Positions 51,140-63,254 are shown, counted from the stretch's first letter. The stretch: DNA of 64,000 nucleotides from Plectosphaerella cucumerina (GCA_020746995.1 JAGPXD010000001.1:7812001-7876000); one strand, 5' to 3'. Notes: generated by a model from the letters alone, not told the origin. Numbers and translations: made by a program.

Positions 51140-54100
51140 TACCATGAACGTATCGTATCCTTGATTTTGCTAAGTTCACCATAAGGCGAGGCTTAGCCTG
51201 CGAAGGGGCGGGATTCCGGCCTCCATCTCATTCATGCCTCCGGAACGAAAGACTCCAAGAGGGGACCACAGCTCTGTGCCGACGACGTACGTACCGCCGC
51301 TCCAACCAAGCCTCTCCCGACCCCTCATTGACTCCATTGCCTCATTGTCATTCGGCATGCAGCAGATATCGTCAGCCACCTGCCTCGGCAGTGAACGTAC
51401 GCGGCTGGTAGGCCGTCTATACCGGTTTGTACTTTCTCTCCGCAGCCTCTGCAACCGATCTGACGTTCCCACCTACACCTTGTAGTGCGCACAGGCAACG
51501 CTGGGTAACCGGCAGCTTCGAGAGACGTCATGCGAACTCATGCACATCAAGAAGATGGTGCCGGCAGTCATTTCGATAAGATCGAGGTCTCTTCATCTCG
51601 GACGCCGGTAAGACCTCGCTGCCGGCCCGAAGCGGAGGATAAATCGATGCGGTAGGCCTTTCGACGGCACTAATACCCTCGTACGTCGCGAGGCCTTGAC
51701 ATGGTCCCCGGCGCCAGATGAGGCGCGGAGGTGAAAGGCACCCCTCTCATTTGTCTCTTCTGCCCTATAGCACAGACAGACGCGGCTAAAGACCAACTCC
51801 CCATCATCCACGCAGCATTCGAACATGGCACGCCTGTGGAGGAAAAGTCGAACCGGAAGGCCGAGATAAACAGGCACCTCCGCAGCCAGCTGGCTGTCGA
51901 ACATGCAGTCTCGTCGGAAGATACAGCTCAACCTTTGTCGGGTCCGCAGCCGTCAACTGCTGGGTGCTGGACGCTGTCGAGAACATGGAATGTGGCCTTT
52001 GGCGTGCATAGGTACGTAACGCCCCGTCTCGGTTCCAAGATGCTGTGCTTGGTTCAACATAACACGTGTTCAGCCAACCAGCTGCTTCTCGACAAAGGGA
52101 AGCCTCATCGGTTCGCCGAGAGAAAATGTGCTCACATCTGAGCTGAGTTCACTGCGCCGCCGGAGTGCGCCCCGGAGCAGTGCGGACATCGCGAATCCTG
52201 TCTTCTCGAGATGAATTGGGGCAGTCGTCTTGTGTTTCCAAAGGAGCTGCTGCTCACAGTCCCACCCAACACTATCTCGGTCGTACTTTCGATACCAGGT
52301 CAGGAAGAAAAGGTCACGCCACGCCACGCCACGCCACGGAAAGCTTCGTACTCTGACCGCCCTAATCTTCCGCCATGGATGAGCGCAGCGGCAGCACCGT
52401 GTATTGCTTCTCGGTCTGGATTTCCTTCCAGTCCTCACAGGATCAGCCGATATGCAGATGTGTGGAATCGATGAAGCGCTTGCCGGTCCGCCCACGCTGG
52501 CGCTTCCATGCCGTGGCCTCCTCCAGCAGCCGCTTCGCAGCAGCGACTACGTCCGCCGACATGAATAGCCGGGACGGCGAAGGCTACGCTTTTCCGCGAT
52601 GGCACACCCCACGCCGGTGTTTACCTTGTGGACGCCATTCTCGATCCTCAACGACCGGCTTCACTGCTCTTCTCCAGGCCTTTCCCGCTGACTCGCTGAG
52701 CGCGTCACTGCTTCCACACAAAGGTCCCGTCTTCTCGAGCTGTATAGGGATGCACCCTTGCGAGAACCCATCTTTGCATCTCATACAAGCACTGCACCAT
52801 TTTTCGCCACGGCGGCTCGACATTCACTCTGCCCCTGCCTGGGACGACGGCTCACGGCCACTTCGATGTCGGCATTTTTCTGTCCTCGCGCATGTACTGT
52901 GCCAACGCAGTAAGTTGTATCCTCCAACACTATGCCTTCAAGTCATCGGCCGACACAACAGAGGCGTTATGCAGGTAGTTGGGATCATTCCTAGCGAGCT
53001 CGTGGCGGCGTATCCACCCGTTTCGTGGTACTGTCCGTCCGCTCTCTAACGACAACGTTCTTGGATACCATCCGTCTCCGAAGCTCATCGACAGCATCAT
53101 GGACGATCGGCGAGTCATCGTGTTGGAGGCGTATACTGCATACACCTTAAGGGTCGATGTTGTTCATATCACCCGAGTATCCGGACATACTTACGCTAGG
53201 AGAGGTCCTCTACACTGCCGGTGTTTTCCCACCACAACCGTCTCTTGCCGTCCAGCAATCTGACAGCATCATACAAGTTGTTGCCCGGCCCCCCAGCTTC
53301 ATGGTCACATCACCCGCATGTCCTTATCGCTCTGCTCACCTCGCTGCCAACCTCATTACCGCGCGTCCTCGACCCTTCCAAGGCGTCTCCAGCAGCACCT
53401 CGGCGACCGGCCTCCCCAAAAAGAGAAAGCGTTTGTCGGAAATCAAGGCAACTTTGGAGTTCTGTCCTGCTCCGCTGACACGCTGGTCGCACCACCAACT
53501 CCATCAACGGACCCAGTGTCCCTGGTGAGGCATCCGGTCCGCACAGCCGTGCAATTGCCGGCTTCCATCTAGGTTTCAAGCGTCGGAGGGTCGAACTTCC
53601 GTTGACCACTTTGGGAGGTGACGAGCCGGCGAGGCTTCGAGTGCATTGGTGCTGCCGGGACTTCGTATTAGGTTAACTTTCTCAAGCCGCAGACCGTCCG
53701 CAGCTGTCGATTACGGAGGATGGCAACAGCCCTCGCAGTCGACCGCCTCCGTCGCCCATGGCCGATGCCGGCGACTTCTATGGCGCCTCCCCTTCCCGGA
53801 TCCAGACGGCGGGCGGGACCAGGACGCATCGCAGTCGCCATGCGCCGAGGAGTGTTCTGGTGGCGAGTGTGAAGTTGCATTCTTCGGGCCACAGACATTT
53901 CTTCCGGTACTGGCCGGCGTCTCAGGGGAGAAGAAAGAGTATTATACGCCTGCAGCAAGCGGCATTGTGCACCTTCATGAAACCAGCAGCATTCAACGGC
54001 GACAAGGCCGGCGACGGAAGAGTCTCCGCGGACTTCTTAGGGATCTGATCAGGCTCTTCGAAGCGTGTTTATTATGGACGTAGTCAGCCATCGGGTACGG

Positions 54101-54600
54101 CGTCACTGGCAATCGCAGCTACACAGCACGCTGAGAAAATACATAGTCGTGACACCAGCTGTTGTCGACATGGAAACTGGCCTTCCGACCGCCAGCCTGC
54201 GCCTGGCTTCCAACTCCCTTTCACCGGCTCATTGTTGGACAGGCCTGCGCACCAAAGTATCTTATGATCTCAGCCCCGATATCCAGTTCAATGGAACTGA
54301 TGGCCGCATCGCACGAGAGCCAACCCTCCGGTCGCGCCGTATCACAAGCCGATCATCAGCCTGGCCCACCCCGCACTCACCGCTTAGTGTAACTCCCCAA
54401 TGAGCTTCCCATCTACGCAGAGCGTCATGCTACCTCATGGTCCGCAGGGTCGTGGCATGGTCATGATATCTGAAGGACATGGCAGATGCACGGCATCCCG
54501 GACTACGGTATGTGTCTACAGCGACCAGACCATTAAGCATGGCATTTGACACCATTGCCTCGTAAAACTGGCATCGTACATCATGGCATCACAAGTCACG
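51140..54600. other. Gene-poor stretch with unrecognised coding-like fragments
   Basis: No intact gene is recognised in about 3.4 kb. A short (CCACG)n run lies at about 52313-52337. Between 52375 and 53530 several plus-strand pieces look coding-like (DGTPHAGVYLVDAILDPQRP; HFDVGIFLSSRMYCANA followed by a GTAAGT...TGCAG intron pattern; PKLIDSIMDDRRVIVLEAYT; YPDILTLGEVLYTAGVFPPQ) but in different frames with stops between them. They may be the remains of one gene. I cannot name it. Confidence 0.3.
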
Positions 54601-54609
54601 CCTCGCACA

Positions 54610-55960
54610 CGATGACTGCAGGAGAACAGAAAGACCGGAGAACGATCGCAGGAGAGTAACCGCTGGGGCATGGCCGTGTAGACAGAATGTCCGCAGGAGG
54701 ATGGCCGCAGAGAATCTTCGTCTGGATTGAATGACCGCAGACAGGAGTTGACTGTAGGAGCACGCCGCGCGGAGTGGCAGCATACCGTCCATGACCGCAT
54801 GAATGACCGCCGACAGTACGAGCACACCGCGCGAGGATGGTCGCACACCGTGAATGACCACAGGAGAATGACCGCAGACAGAATTGACAGTATGAGCACA
54901 CCGGGCGAGAATGGTCGCACACCGTGAATGACCACATGAATGACCGCAGAAGAATGGCTGTCTGGACTGAATGACCGCAGGCAGAATTGACAGTATGAGC
55001 ACACTACGCGAGGATGGAAACACACCGTGAATGACCGCATGAATGACCGCAGGAGAACTGAATACCGAGGGAGAATGACCGCAGACAGAATTGACAGTAT
55101 GAGCACACCGGGCGAGAATGATCGCACACCGTGAATGACTGCATGAATGACCGCGGCCAAGAGTCGATAGTACGAGCACACAGCGCGGGAGGTGGCCGAG
55201 CACCGTGAATGACCGCATGAATGACTGCAGGAGAATGGCTGTCTGGACTGAATGACCAAGGAGAATGACCGCAGGCAGAATTGACAGTATGAGCACACAG
55301 CGCGAGAGGTGGCCGCGTACCGTGAATGACCACATGAATGACCGCGGCCAAGAATCGACAGTACGAGCACACCGCGCGAGAACATCCCACACCGTGAATG
55401 ACCGCATGAATGACCGCAGAGGAATGGCCGTCCAGACTGAATGACCGCAGGAGAGTTGAATGACCGAGGGAGAATGACCACAGGCAGAATTGACAGTATG
55501 AGCACACTGCGCGAGGATGGAAACACACCGTGAATGACCGCATGAATGACCGCAGGAGAACTGAATACCGAGGGAGAATGACCGCAGACAGAATTGACAG
55601 TATGAGCACACCGGGCAAGAATGATCGCACACCGTGAATGACTGCATGAATGACCACGGCCAAGAGTCGACAGTATGAGCACACAGCGCGAGAGGTGGCC
55701 GCGTACCGTGAATGACCACATGAATGACTGCAGGAGAATGGCTGTCTGGACTGAATGACCAAGGAGAATGACCGCAGGAAGAATTGACAGTATGAGCACA
55801 CCGCGTGAAAGTGGCCGCACACCGTGAATGACCGCAGGAGAACGGCCAACCAGACTGAATGACCACAGAAGGGTTGAATGACCGCGGCCAAGGACCGACA
55901 GTACGAAACGAACACACCGCGCGGGAATGGCCGCACAGGTTGAACGACCCGCAGATGGAA
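54610..55960. repeat. Large minisatellite array A (GAATGACCGCA-rich)
   Basis: About 1.35 kb of a complex tandem repeat. GAATGACCGCA and variants (GAATGACCACA, GAATGACCGAG) recur dozens of times. They sit inside longer units of about 120-170 bp that also contain AATTGACAGTATGAGCACAC, a CGCGAGAATGG-like block and ACACCGTGAATGACCGCATG. Because the unit rarely contains stops, long minus-strand open frames (up to 500 codons in more than one frame) arise; they are not genes. Confidence 0.85.
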
Positions 55961-56152
55961 TGGTGACCCTACAGTCCAGAGCATGTTGCCAGTGTCTGCA
56001 TACTGAACTTGGCCACACCTAGCCTATTCTCCCCGGCATGGCCAACTCAAAGACACATCGACCCGATGCCGGCTTGAGGCACCGATCCTCAATCCACCTC
56101 TATACTGTTCTCACTCCTCACCCAGACCGCTATCGTCCCACAACCTGCATCA

Positions 56153-56165
56153 TACTGTACAGTAC
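56153..56165. promoter_or_regulatory. TACTGTACAGTA dyad upstream of the 56256 gene
   Basis: The complete 12-nt palindrome lies about 92-103 bp before the start codon of the membrane protein gene. Confidence 0.4.
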
Positions 56166-56255
56166 TGCACTCCCCCGAACTTGTCCCCTTCTCTGGAATC
56201 AGCCCAGCGTGGAGACGCAGCATTGTCGGTTCTTCAGTCACGGCTCGATTTCATA

Positions 56256-56852
56256 ATGGAGACGCCCAGTAAGTCACGAACTCAGCACAACACCTGCAAC
56301 AAGTGCCCCGCCAGTTGCAGAGATCTTTCTCACGGTCGATCCGTCTTAGTGGCCATGCGCCTCCTACGGTCGTACAGAAACTTGAACGCCATCTCCATGG
56401 TCCTGAGCAGCTCAGCCTTGTTCATGATCCGCTTCGACGACCACAGACTCGGAGCTTCGCCTCGTCTCACAGACGCCTCCGCGGGCCTTTTCACTAGCAC
56501 CGTCATAACTGGCGTCGTGGCTGTGCTCATCACGACCATGCTCTCGTTTCACCTGGAAGGCTGCGATGCGTCGGGGGCCGTCGATCATGCAGTCGCCTGG
56601 CTGCCCGTTGTGCTGGTCGACCTCACCATTGTTGAATTTCTCGTCGGCTTAGTGGCTTGGTACACTGCCAACTTTGGCTGCTGGCCCGCGGCGATGATGA
56701 GTGGCCAACTTGGCGCAATGGGTCTCATGAGTTTGTTTGTGGCCGTCTACATGGGGAGGATGATGTATCAAGATGGTTCGGCTGGCCGGGGAGGCGGCAA
56801 GGAGGACGTCGTTGTTGCTTCGGGCGACAAAGCTGCCGAAGTGGGAAAGTGA
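56256..56852 (+). CDS. Multispanning membrane protein, hypothetical
   Basis: 198 residues from ATG 56256. Four hydrophobic segments are visible: NAISMVLSSSALFMIRF, TSTVITGVVAVLITTMLSF, AWLPVVLVDLTIVEFLVGLV and GQLGAMGLMSLFVAVYMGRM. The tail is polar and charged. The layout resembles small four-helix fungal plasma-membrane or vacuolar proteins of unknown function. No enzymatic motif. It is the only clear gene between the two opposed minisatellite arrays. The open frame upstream to 56181 adds 25 residues without membrane character. Confidence 0.55.
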   Translation: METPSKSRTQHNTCNKCPASCRDLSHGRSVLVAMRLLRSYRNLNAISMVLSSSALFMIRFDDHRLGASPRLTDASAGLFTSTVITGVVAVLITTMLSFHLEGCDASGAVDHAVAWLPVVLVDLTIVEFLVGLVAWYTANFGCWPAAMMSGQLGAMGLMSLFVAVYMGRMMYQDGSAGRGGGKEDVVVASGDKAAEVGK

Positions 56853-56859
56853 AAGCTGT

Positions 56860-58970
56860 CGTCTTCGTTCGTGCTGTCGGTTGTTTCTCAAGTATATTTA
56901 CGTCACATTGGCGCATGCTGCAATAATGTTTCTGCTCCGAGTCAAAGAAGTTCGCCCTCTGGACCATCATCACCCTCCGTACTTGGTTTAGTCCAACCCT
57001 GTGAACGGCTTTGTTGGCGCATTTGGTAGGATCGCCCCGATCTGAGCCGTCCTGGGGCAGTTTTTGTAGCGTCCCAGACCGCTTCCTGCCATTCCTCGCT
57101 TTCGCGGGGCCGGTTGTAGGCCCGAGCCCAGCGGGTTCCCTGAGTGCAAAACGAAACACCATCACGGTCTCTCCAACAAATGCGCCGGCCTCTACACGTA
57201 TCAGCCCCAGCGCTGTTGTTCGGGCGCTTGGTTCGGGGAGCAACACGCATCAGCGCCTGAGGAGCAGGCCGCAGTACGGTATAGCGTGCTTGGAGGTCCA
57301 GGGCCTTTCCTACACCACCTGCGAGGTGACCTGGTACTGTATTGAATTCCTAACCGGAAGCTCTGTCAACGTATGTAGTGCCCTATTGCCGTACTTGGCT
57401 CTGGCTGCTCCTTCCCCATCACGCCAAGGGAGCAAACGCCCAGCTGCCTGTGAACGTCCGGCGACACGAGACCTCGATGACACCATCTGACGCGATGACC
57501 AAGCACCTCGTCGGCTCAGCCAGAGGGGCCCTTGCGCTGACTGGCAAGAGACGTCCGTCTCCATATCCGCACGCTGGGCGAGCTGCTATAACAGGGCTGG
57601 AATCAGGAATGGGTAAACTGCGGACATAGCAGCAGGCGCGCCGGAGTACCACAACATGGACTGCACCTGTTGGAGCCACCTCATCGACACGGCGGGGTCT
57701 TGCCTCAAAACCGGGCACAACTGTCGGAACTCTGCAGGCACTGGATGTGGCACAACGCAGCTTCAGCCGCCTGCAGGAAGCTGGCTGCTTGACTGCCGAC
57801 CAGCGACGCCCTCCGACCTCCCGGACCTTCGCGCAAGCTCCCACACGCCGGAACCAGCCTTTTTCAACCATAGTCTGGCCCTTCCTAGCACTGAAGACAG
57901 GCTGTTGCGCATCGAGATAGCTGTCGCATCACTGAGCATCCAGTAAGCAGTCCGGCCCGCCTCGGTGACATGCATGCATGGACTGACGAGACAGAATCGA
58001 GAACTTGAAATCGCAAGTCACGGAGGTGCTTTGCGCGGTCCAACTGGCATGCATGGGGTCTTTCAAGACCACGGACGTTGCGGACCCACTCGTTATGCCC
58101 CCTGAGTGAGTGCAGCAGGAGTAGAGATGAATCGGCTGGGGTGATGCGATGTACGGTTTTGTAGAGCGCAGTAGCACTGCAAAGCGGCTTGGTGCAAAGC
58201 TGTGTTGATTGTGTTAGGTGCTCCTTGGAAAGTGAGTGGTGACCTTGAGAGACACTTGGCGAAGTGCTGCGAGTGTGGGTTGGACCTACCGGTGCCGAGT
58301 GGCACCTAGGCACCGATGGGGAATGCATGAGGACGAAAAAAATCTGGACGGCATAGAGTCCATTGCAGAACTTCCAGCCAAGTTCGGCTGGGCGCATGCA
58401 TTTCCGGAAGAACGAGACGTATGGCGACGTGTATAGTGTGTATTTACTGTCCTAGCCAGTGCTTTCCCCGCCCCCAACGAGACCCTGTTCGCAGAAGCCT
58501 TCCGTTCCAGCAATCCTAGCCTCGAAATTGACCGGCCTTCTTCTGAAGCTCGTCTATGAATTTGTTCCTGCCCATAATCAGCAGGCCATTTCGGTGCAAG
58601 AGGTAGCTACCCACGCCGTGTTCTGCTGCCCTTGAGCCATCTGTCCCAGGACCAGGACAAGCGCGTCGACCTGTGCGCTAACTTTGTTGAGCTTGGCGTG
58701 CAGGTTCTCTTGAGGACTGCGGCAAGATGAGCTTGAGAGTAGATGAGGGAAGGAATACCTACCTTGTCGTGAGATTGCTGGTGGTTGTCATGTCAGGATT
58801 GGAGGTCGCTGTGTCTCCACTGCTGATCACCGTGCTGTCGAGGCCAGGCCACTTGCTCATGTTGAGTGATACGGTGATAGTGTGTAGGGGACGAAGTACT
58901 GTAAGGTCGTGTGTCCACGCACATTGGCTTCGAACATCGAGAACGCCACTGGTGAAGAGTCAAGTCTATG
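56860..58970. other. Intergenic between membrane gene and array B, no gene recognised
   Basis: Open frames of 60-170 codons occur on both strands, all overlapping and without motifs. Around 58480-58730 there are coding-like scraps (DKRVDLCANFVELGVQVLLR) that may be a decayed gene. Confidence 0.3.
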
Positions 58971-58979
58971 AAGAGTGGG

Positions 58980-59915
58980 AATACTGTGCCGCACAGCGCG
59001 GTGTCGACTCTGCCATTATCCTGCGGTCATTCATGCGGTCATGGACGGTGTGCAACCATTCTCGTGCGGTGTGCTCGTCAAGTCTGTCTCCGGTCATTCT
59101 CCTTCGGTCATTCAACTTTGCTGCGGTCATTCAGTCCAGACGGCCATCCTCCTGTGGTCATTCAGTCCAGACAGCCATTCTTCTGCGGTCATTCACGCGG
59201 TCATCCACGGTACGCGGCCGCCTCTCGCGCTGTGTGCTCATACTGTCAATCCTGTCTGCAGTCATTCTCCTGTGGTCATTCAGTTCTCCTGTGGTCATTC
59301 AGTCTGGACGGCCATGGTCCTGCGGTCATTCATGCAGTCATTCACGGTATGTGGCAACTCTCGCGCGGTGTGCTCGTACTGTCAATTTGTCTGCGGTCAT
59401 TCTCCTGTGGTCATTCTCTTCTCCTGCGGTCATTCTCCTTCGGTCATTCAAATTTGCTGCGGTCATTCAGTCCAGACAGCCTTTCCCCTGCCGTCATTCA
59501 TGCGGTCATTCACGGTGTGTGGCCATTCTCGCGCGGTGTGCTCATGCTGTCAATTCTGCCTGCGGTCATTCTCCCTCGGTATTCATTTCTCCTGCGGTCA
59601 TTCATGCGGTCATTCACGGTGTGTTTCCATCCTCGCGCAGTGTGCTCATACTGTCAATTCTGCCTGCGGTCATTCAGTCCAGACAGCCATTCTTCTGCGG
59701 TCATTCATGTGGTCATTCACTGTACGCGGCCACCTCCCGCGCTGTGTGCTCGTATTGTCAATACTGCCTGCGGTCATTCTCCTTCTGTCATTCAGTTCTC
59801 CTACGGTCATTCAGTCTTGACGGCCATGGTCCTGTGATCATTCACGCGGTCATTCAGTGTGGGTGGCCACTCTGCCTTCGGTCGTCTATTCTCGTCTGCG
59901 GTCATGCACAGCGCC
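58980..59915. repeat. Large minisatellite array B, same motif as A in inverted orientation (TGCGGTCATTC-rich)
   Basis: About 0.93 kb in which TGCGGTCATTC, the reverse complement of the array A motif, recurs together with TCCAGACAGCCATTCTTC, ACGGTGTGTGGCCATTCTCG and CGGTGTGCTCATACTGTCAA. These are the same longer unit as array A read from the other strand. Long plus-strand open frames (280-450 codons, three frames) are by-products. Confidence 0.85.
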
Positions 59916-60011
59916 CTGTCATCCCGCGCTGCCTGTCCACGGTCTTTCTGTCGACCTACGGCTCTGCAGTATGGTCTCAGCACCTGACCGAGCACTGTAC
60001 GTACATACAGT

Positions 60012-60023
60012 TGTACTGTACAT
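60012..60023. promoter_or_regulatory. TACTGTAC motif upstream of the 60373 gene
   Basis: TACTGTAC at 60014-60021, next to GTACGTACATACAG. It is about 350 bp before the ATG at 60373, farther than at other genes, and directly beyond array B. No other feature is recognised in 59916-60372. Confidence 0.3.
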
Positions 60024-60372
60024 ATTCGTTCATTATGTCAACTTGGTCATGGCCCCTCTGCGAACAGTGGATGACTGTCGGCACCTAGCTGATCCTCCTC
60101 TTCGTTGTGGACCATGTCATGGATGCTGTACTGCGCCAAACTAGCCTGTTCTACACTGCACGCTTTACGATTCTTTGGTGTCTCCTGGTCATTGAACGAT
60201 GGCCGTCCTGTCGCGATCATCTGCTTCTGCACCCGGAGAAACTGCTGAGGCTCGACGACGGCGGCAGAACAGAGTCAATCAGCGGAACTCTCGCCAGCGA
60301 AAGCGGACGAGACAAGCGGCGTTGTCCCTGGCCGCAGAGGTGGGCTCCAAGTCGCGTTTGCTACTGTGAAGG

Positions 60373-61533
60373 ATGAAGCGTGTCGCTGACGGTATTGCAA
60401 AGGCATCAAGTGGATATGAACAGCAGTACCATCCTGAAACAGCCGTGCCCGTGGCCGATCAGGTCTTCGCAGCAGCGCCGTATCCGCCGAAAACGGCCAG
60501 TCCAGCTGTAGGAACGGGAGACAGCATCGCCAACCCACTGGCCCCTCCTGACTCTGCCATGGAGCATCAGGAACACTCCGAACCCCCGCCATCGTCCGCC
60601 AAGCCGGCCGATAGCAACGGCTGCCACAGCACCCCGAGCCCGTCGTCGCCCGGGCCCCGATCCGAGACCATGCGTGCCGAAAGCCCCGATACGGCGCCCG
60701 CGCTTACCGGCACGGTCGAGAATGCGCTCAATATCATCGAAAGTGCGTACGGCTGCAGAATACATGTCGCGTGTCACTGCCGCTGGTCCCGCACCGTTGC
60801 TACCCCGTTTCTGTTCAAGTTTCGCCCATCATCAGTCCGGGTCTTGTTTTTGACCCACTACGATGATCACACCATCCTCGCAACGTGGGTGGGACACGAA
60901 CCCATCGTGGTGTACGATCTGATGCCGTCTTCGGCTTCTTTGTCGAAGGCCTCGGCAGCGATTTTCGGGACTGAAAGCCCTCCTGAAGATTCGCCTCCCA
61001 TCACTGTGAAGGCCCCTTTCCTGGCCCGCGACAGTGAGGAGTGCACTATCTTGCTGGCAGCTGTGATGTTCCATGTTGCTGCGGGACGCCCAGTCCCGAA
61101 CGACCTAGACGCAGCATCATGGGGTCACGTGCTGTCCGCTCTGTGCGAGCCGCTGTCGCCGTGTGAGTACGAGCATGTAAGTTCAATGCTCTTTACACTC
61201 GACTCGGCGCCGCAACACGGCCGCACAGCTCGTGCGAGGAGTCTGGGCAGACTCCTCGTCCTTCCGGCTGTCGACTGCGGTGTGGACGCAAGCAACCGAG
61301 CCCCGCATCAGACTGTCCTGTCGACAATCAGTTCCGCCGACACCCTTTTTCGTCACATGGGAGAAGCCGCTTTGCAACGGCTGAGGGTTCTTGCGGCTGT
61401 GCCAGGCGTTAGTCGCCCCCATGATCAGCTATGGGCAGCGGCAGAGGCATGGGCGGTCACGGGACGGCTGCGGGTTTTCTGCGCGGCGTTGATCAGGCAC
61501 AGCGAAGTGGCAGCCATGTTCGGAGGTAACTAG
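60373..61533 (+). CDS. Protein with possible C48 (Ulp1-like) cysteine-protease domain, degenerate
   Basis: A single exon of 386 residues. A Pro/Ser-rich disordered N-terminal 110 residues precede SSVRVLFLTHYDDHTILATW, then EPIVVYDLMPSS. This recalls the Ulp1/SENP pattern in which His-Trp sits on a strand and Asp follows in 'YDSL'. Later, FLARDSEECTILLAAVMFHV occupies the place of the Q...DCG helix with its Cys. Trp after His and the Gly after Cys are not conserved, so activity is doubtful. Such domains are frequent in fungal transposon-linked genes. The family call is tentative. C-terminal helices end in RLRVFCAALIRHSEVAAMF. Confidence 0.4.
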   Translation: MKRVADGIAKASSGYEQQYHPETAVPVADQVFAAAPYPPKTASPAVGTGDSIANPLAPPDSAMEHQEHSEPPPSSAKPADSNGCHSTPSPSSPGPRSETMRAESPDTAPALTGTVENALNIIESAYGCRIHVACHCRWSRTVATPFLFKFRPSSVRVLFLTHYDDHTILATWVGHEPIVVYDLMPSSASLSKASAAIFGTESPPEDSPPITVKAPFLARDSEECTILLAAVMFHVAAGRPVPNDLDAASWGHVLSALCEPLSPCEYEHVSSMLFTLDSAPQHGRTARARSLGRLLVLPAVDCGVDASNRAPHQTVLSTISSADTLFRHMGEAALQRLRVLAAVPGVSRPHDQLWAAAEAWAVTGRLRVFCAALIRHSEVAAMFGGN

Positions 61534-61574
61534 GGGTCGCGCATGTTCCGCGCTCAGACTACAGCATCTGCAAT

Positions 61575-62096
61575 CTAACTTTCCCTCCGTGGCCTCTTCC
61601 GCGACCTGAGCGAGTATCCATGTCGTTCATCTACAGGCGCCTTGGCGCCAGATTCCGCCGCCTCTTGTTTGACGCTGTGCAGTGAAGAAATGCCGAGTCC
61701 TGCCAAAATCTCCCGCAAACCCTCGTTCTCCAGTCGATACTGTTCGGCTTCCATCAACAGGACATCTGCTTCCGTACGGGCGGATTCGGCGGCGGCCTTG
61801 GCTTCGGCCGCTTCGCTTCTCAGAGTGTTCGAGGTCTCTGCATATACCTGCTCGTTGACAGCCTTCCACGAAGCTTCCTCATCGTTCCAGAGTCGGATGG
61901 ACTCGGTTGCCAACATCGACGCATGCTGGTCACACCTAGCTTCAGCCACGGCCCGAAGACTATTGTTGTCGGCCTCTAGGATCCGAACGCGGTCTTCCAG
62001 GTCTGCGACGGTGGCGCGGTATTTGACGATGGCGTCCCGGGACGATGCGATCGCCTCACTCGCTGAATTCAATCGTGCGACAAGAAGATCCTCCTC
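61575..62096 (-). CDS. Coiled-coil protein with basic C-terminus (last exon)
   Basis: The frame extends upstream to a TGTAG acceptor (62097-62099), starting EEDLLVARLNSASEAIASSR; no ATG is present, so this is a 3' exon of a larger gene whose 5' part I could not resolve. A long coiled coil follows (YRATVADLEDRVRILEADNN; AEAKAAAESARTEADVLLME; AEQYRLENEGLREILAGLGI). It ends in SLRSRKRPRRES, a probable nuclear signal. Convergent with the C48-like gene, 41 bp apart. Confidence 0.5.
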   Translation of the reverse strand, partial: EEDLLVARLNSASEAIASSRDAIVKYRATVADLEDRVRILEADNNSLRAVAEARCDQHASMLATESIRLWNDEEASWKAVNEQVYAETSNTLRSEAAEAKAAAESARTEADVLLMEAEQYRLENEGLREILAGLGISSLHSVKQEAAESGAKAPVDERHGYSLRSRKRPRRES

Positions 62097-62099
62097 CTA

Positions 62100-63250
62100 C
62101 ACCCTGTTACCAAAGTCTCAAGGTTGGAAGCTGGGGTCCCACGATACCTGGATGAGCGGGAGGCCGATGCCGCTCGGTACGTTTGAATGGGCCATGGCTT
62201 CAAGTTGTCCCGCAGCAGTGCAGCGCGGCCGAGATCTCTGTCGATGCGAGAGAAGCGGCGCAAGGGCCCCTTGAGGCCGGTCGCGCTAAGTACCGCGCAC
62301 GCGGCGGTCATCATCGCAGACACCCGCCTCAACCTGGATCAGCTATTCGCCCTTCCGCCGTCTGGAAAGCCAACAGACTGGGAGCGACTGCGTCGGGCCC
62401 TGAGCGGAGTGTCCTCGAATACGAGCGGGGTTGGATGACCGGTCCCAGTCAGGACGTGAGGCGCCTGACCCTGAGGGGAAGGTCACATCGTCTCGCCACA
62501 GAGTTCATGACCGCAGAGGAGGGAGTGGATGAATCCAGCATACGTAATGCCGACGCAATTGTCATTTGGCCGCACGTTCGTCGGTACAACTACGACCCAT
62601 TCCCGTGCAAAGTGCGTGGCCACGGTGCTACTCAGCTCGCCGCTTCATCCGTTCATGTCAGCAAGTGGAAGCGTCAGAATGGTCAACTGGCCCGGGATCG
62701 AGGCTTTTCAGCCCACCAACTATACGCCCGTTGGGCTCTCTGCTCCCTCGGCTTGGCCCCATGGGCCCAGGTACGTGCGGTCCACCTCGAATCTCGTGCA
62801 AACCGACTGAAGGGGACGGCACAGCTCCTACGATGACATTGCGCTCCAAATCGGGGTGCTTGAGCGACGGGTCGTCATTCTCGCAAGACTTGTTGCCTTC
62901 CTCGTCGGCCAGCAAGCACGTACATGGTGAGCTGTCCCGTTTTGTGATTGCGCATGCGGCTTATCTGGTCAACAGGAACGAATGCGTCGGGTTGCTGCAA
63001 CGCGAGAGCGGCGTTTTCGCATAGGCAGTATGGGCAGAGCGGGGCGGGGCAGTAGAGCTACAACATGCTGCGAAACACCTAGTCGTCTTTCTTAGAGTCG
63101 CTGCAATACAAGCGGTATTTATTCCTGTTGCTCCCGATTCTCACTCATCGGTCCTCATCCGGACCTGCCCGGCTGCGCCGTTGAACCGACCGGTGATGGA
63201 CTGTTCAGCAGGACAGTGACATTAGATAGTTCAAGCGACATGGATGCAGG
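62100..63250. other. No gene resolved; coding-like frames on plus strand
   Basis: Plus-strand frames such as AHAAVIIADTRLNLDQLFAL with WERLRRALSGVSS (62244-62438) and KCVATVLLSSPLHPFMSASG (about 62600-62700) have protein-like character. They are in different frames and give no recognisable family. The missing 5' exon of the coiled-coil gene should also lie here. Confidence 0.3.
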
Positions 63251-63254
63251 GCAC

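Noticed and set aside
54516..56018. Minus-strand open frames of 326-500 codons (repeated CGHSR/AVIHGV-like strings)
   Set aside because: They exist in three frames at once, consist of translated minisatellite units and have no start context or domain; by-products of a stop-poor repeat.
58727..60088. Plus-strand open frames of 281-453 codons
   Set aside because: Same repeat translated from the opposite strand; parallel long frames in three phases show absence of coding constraint.
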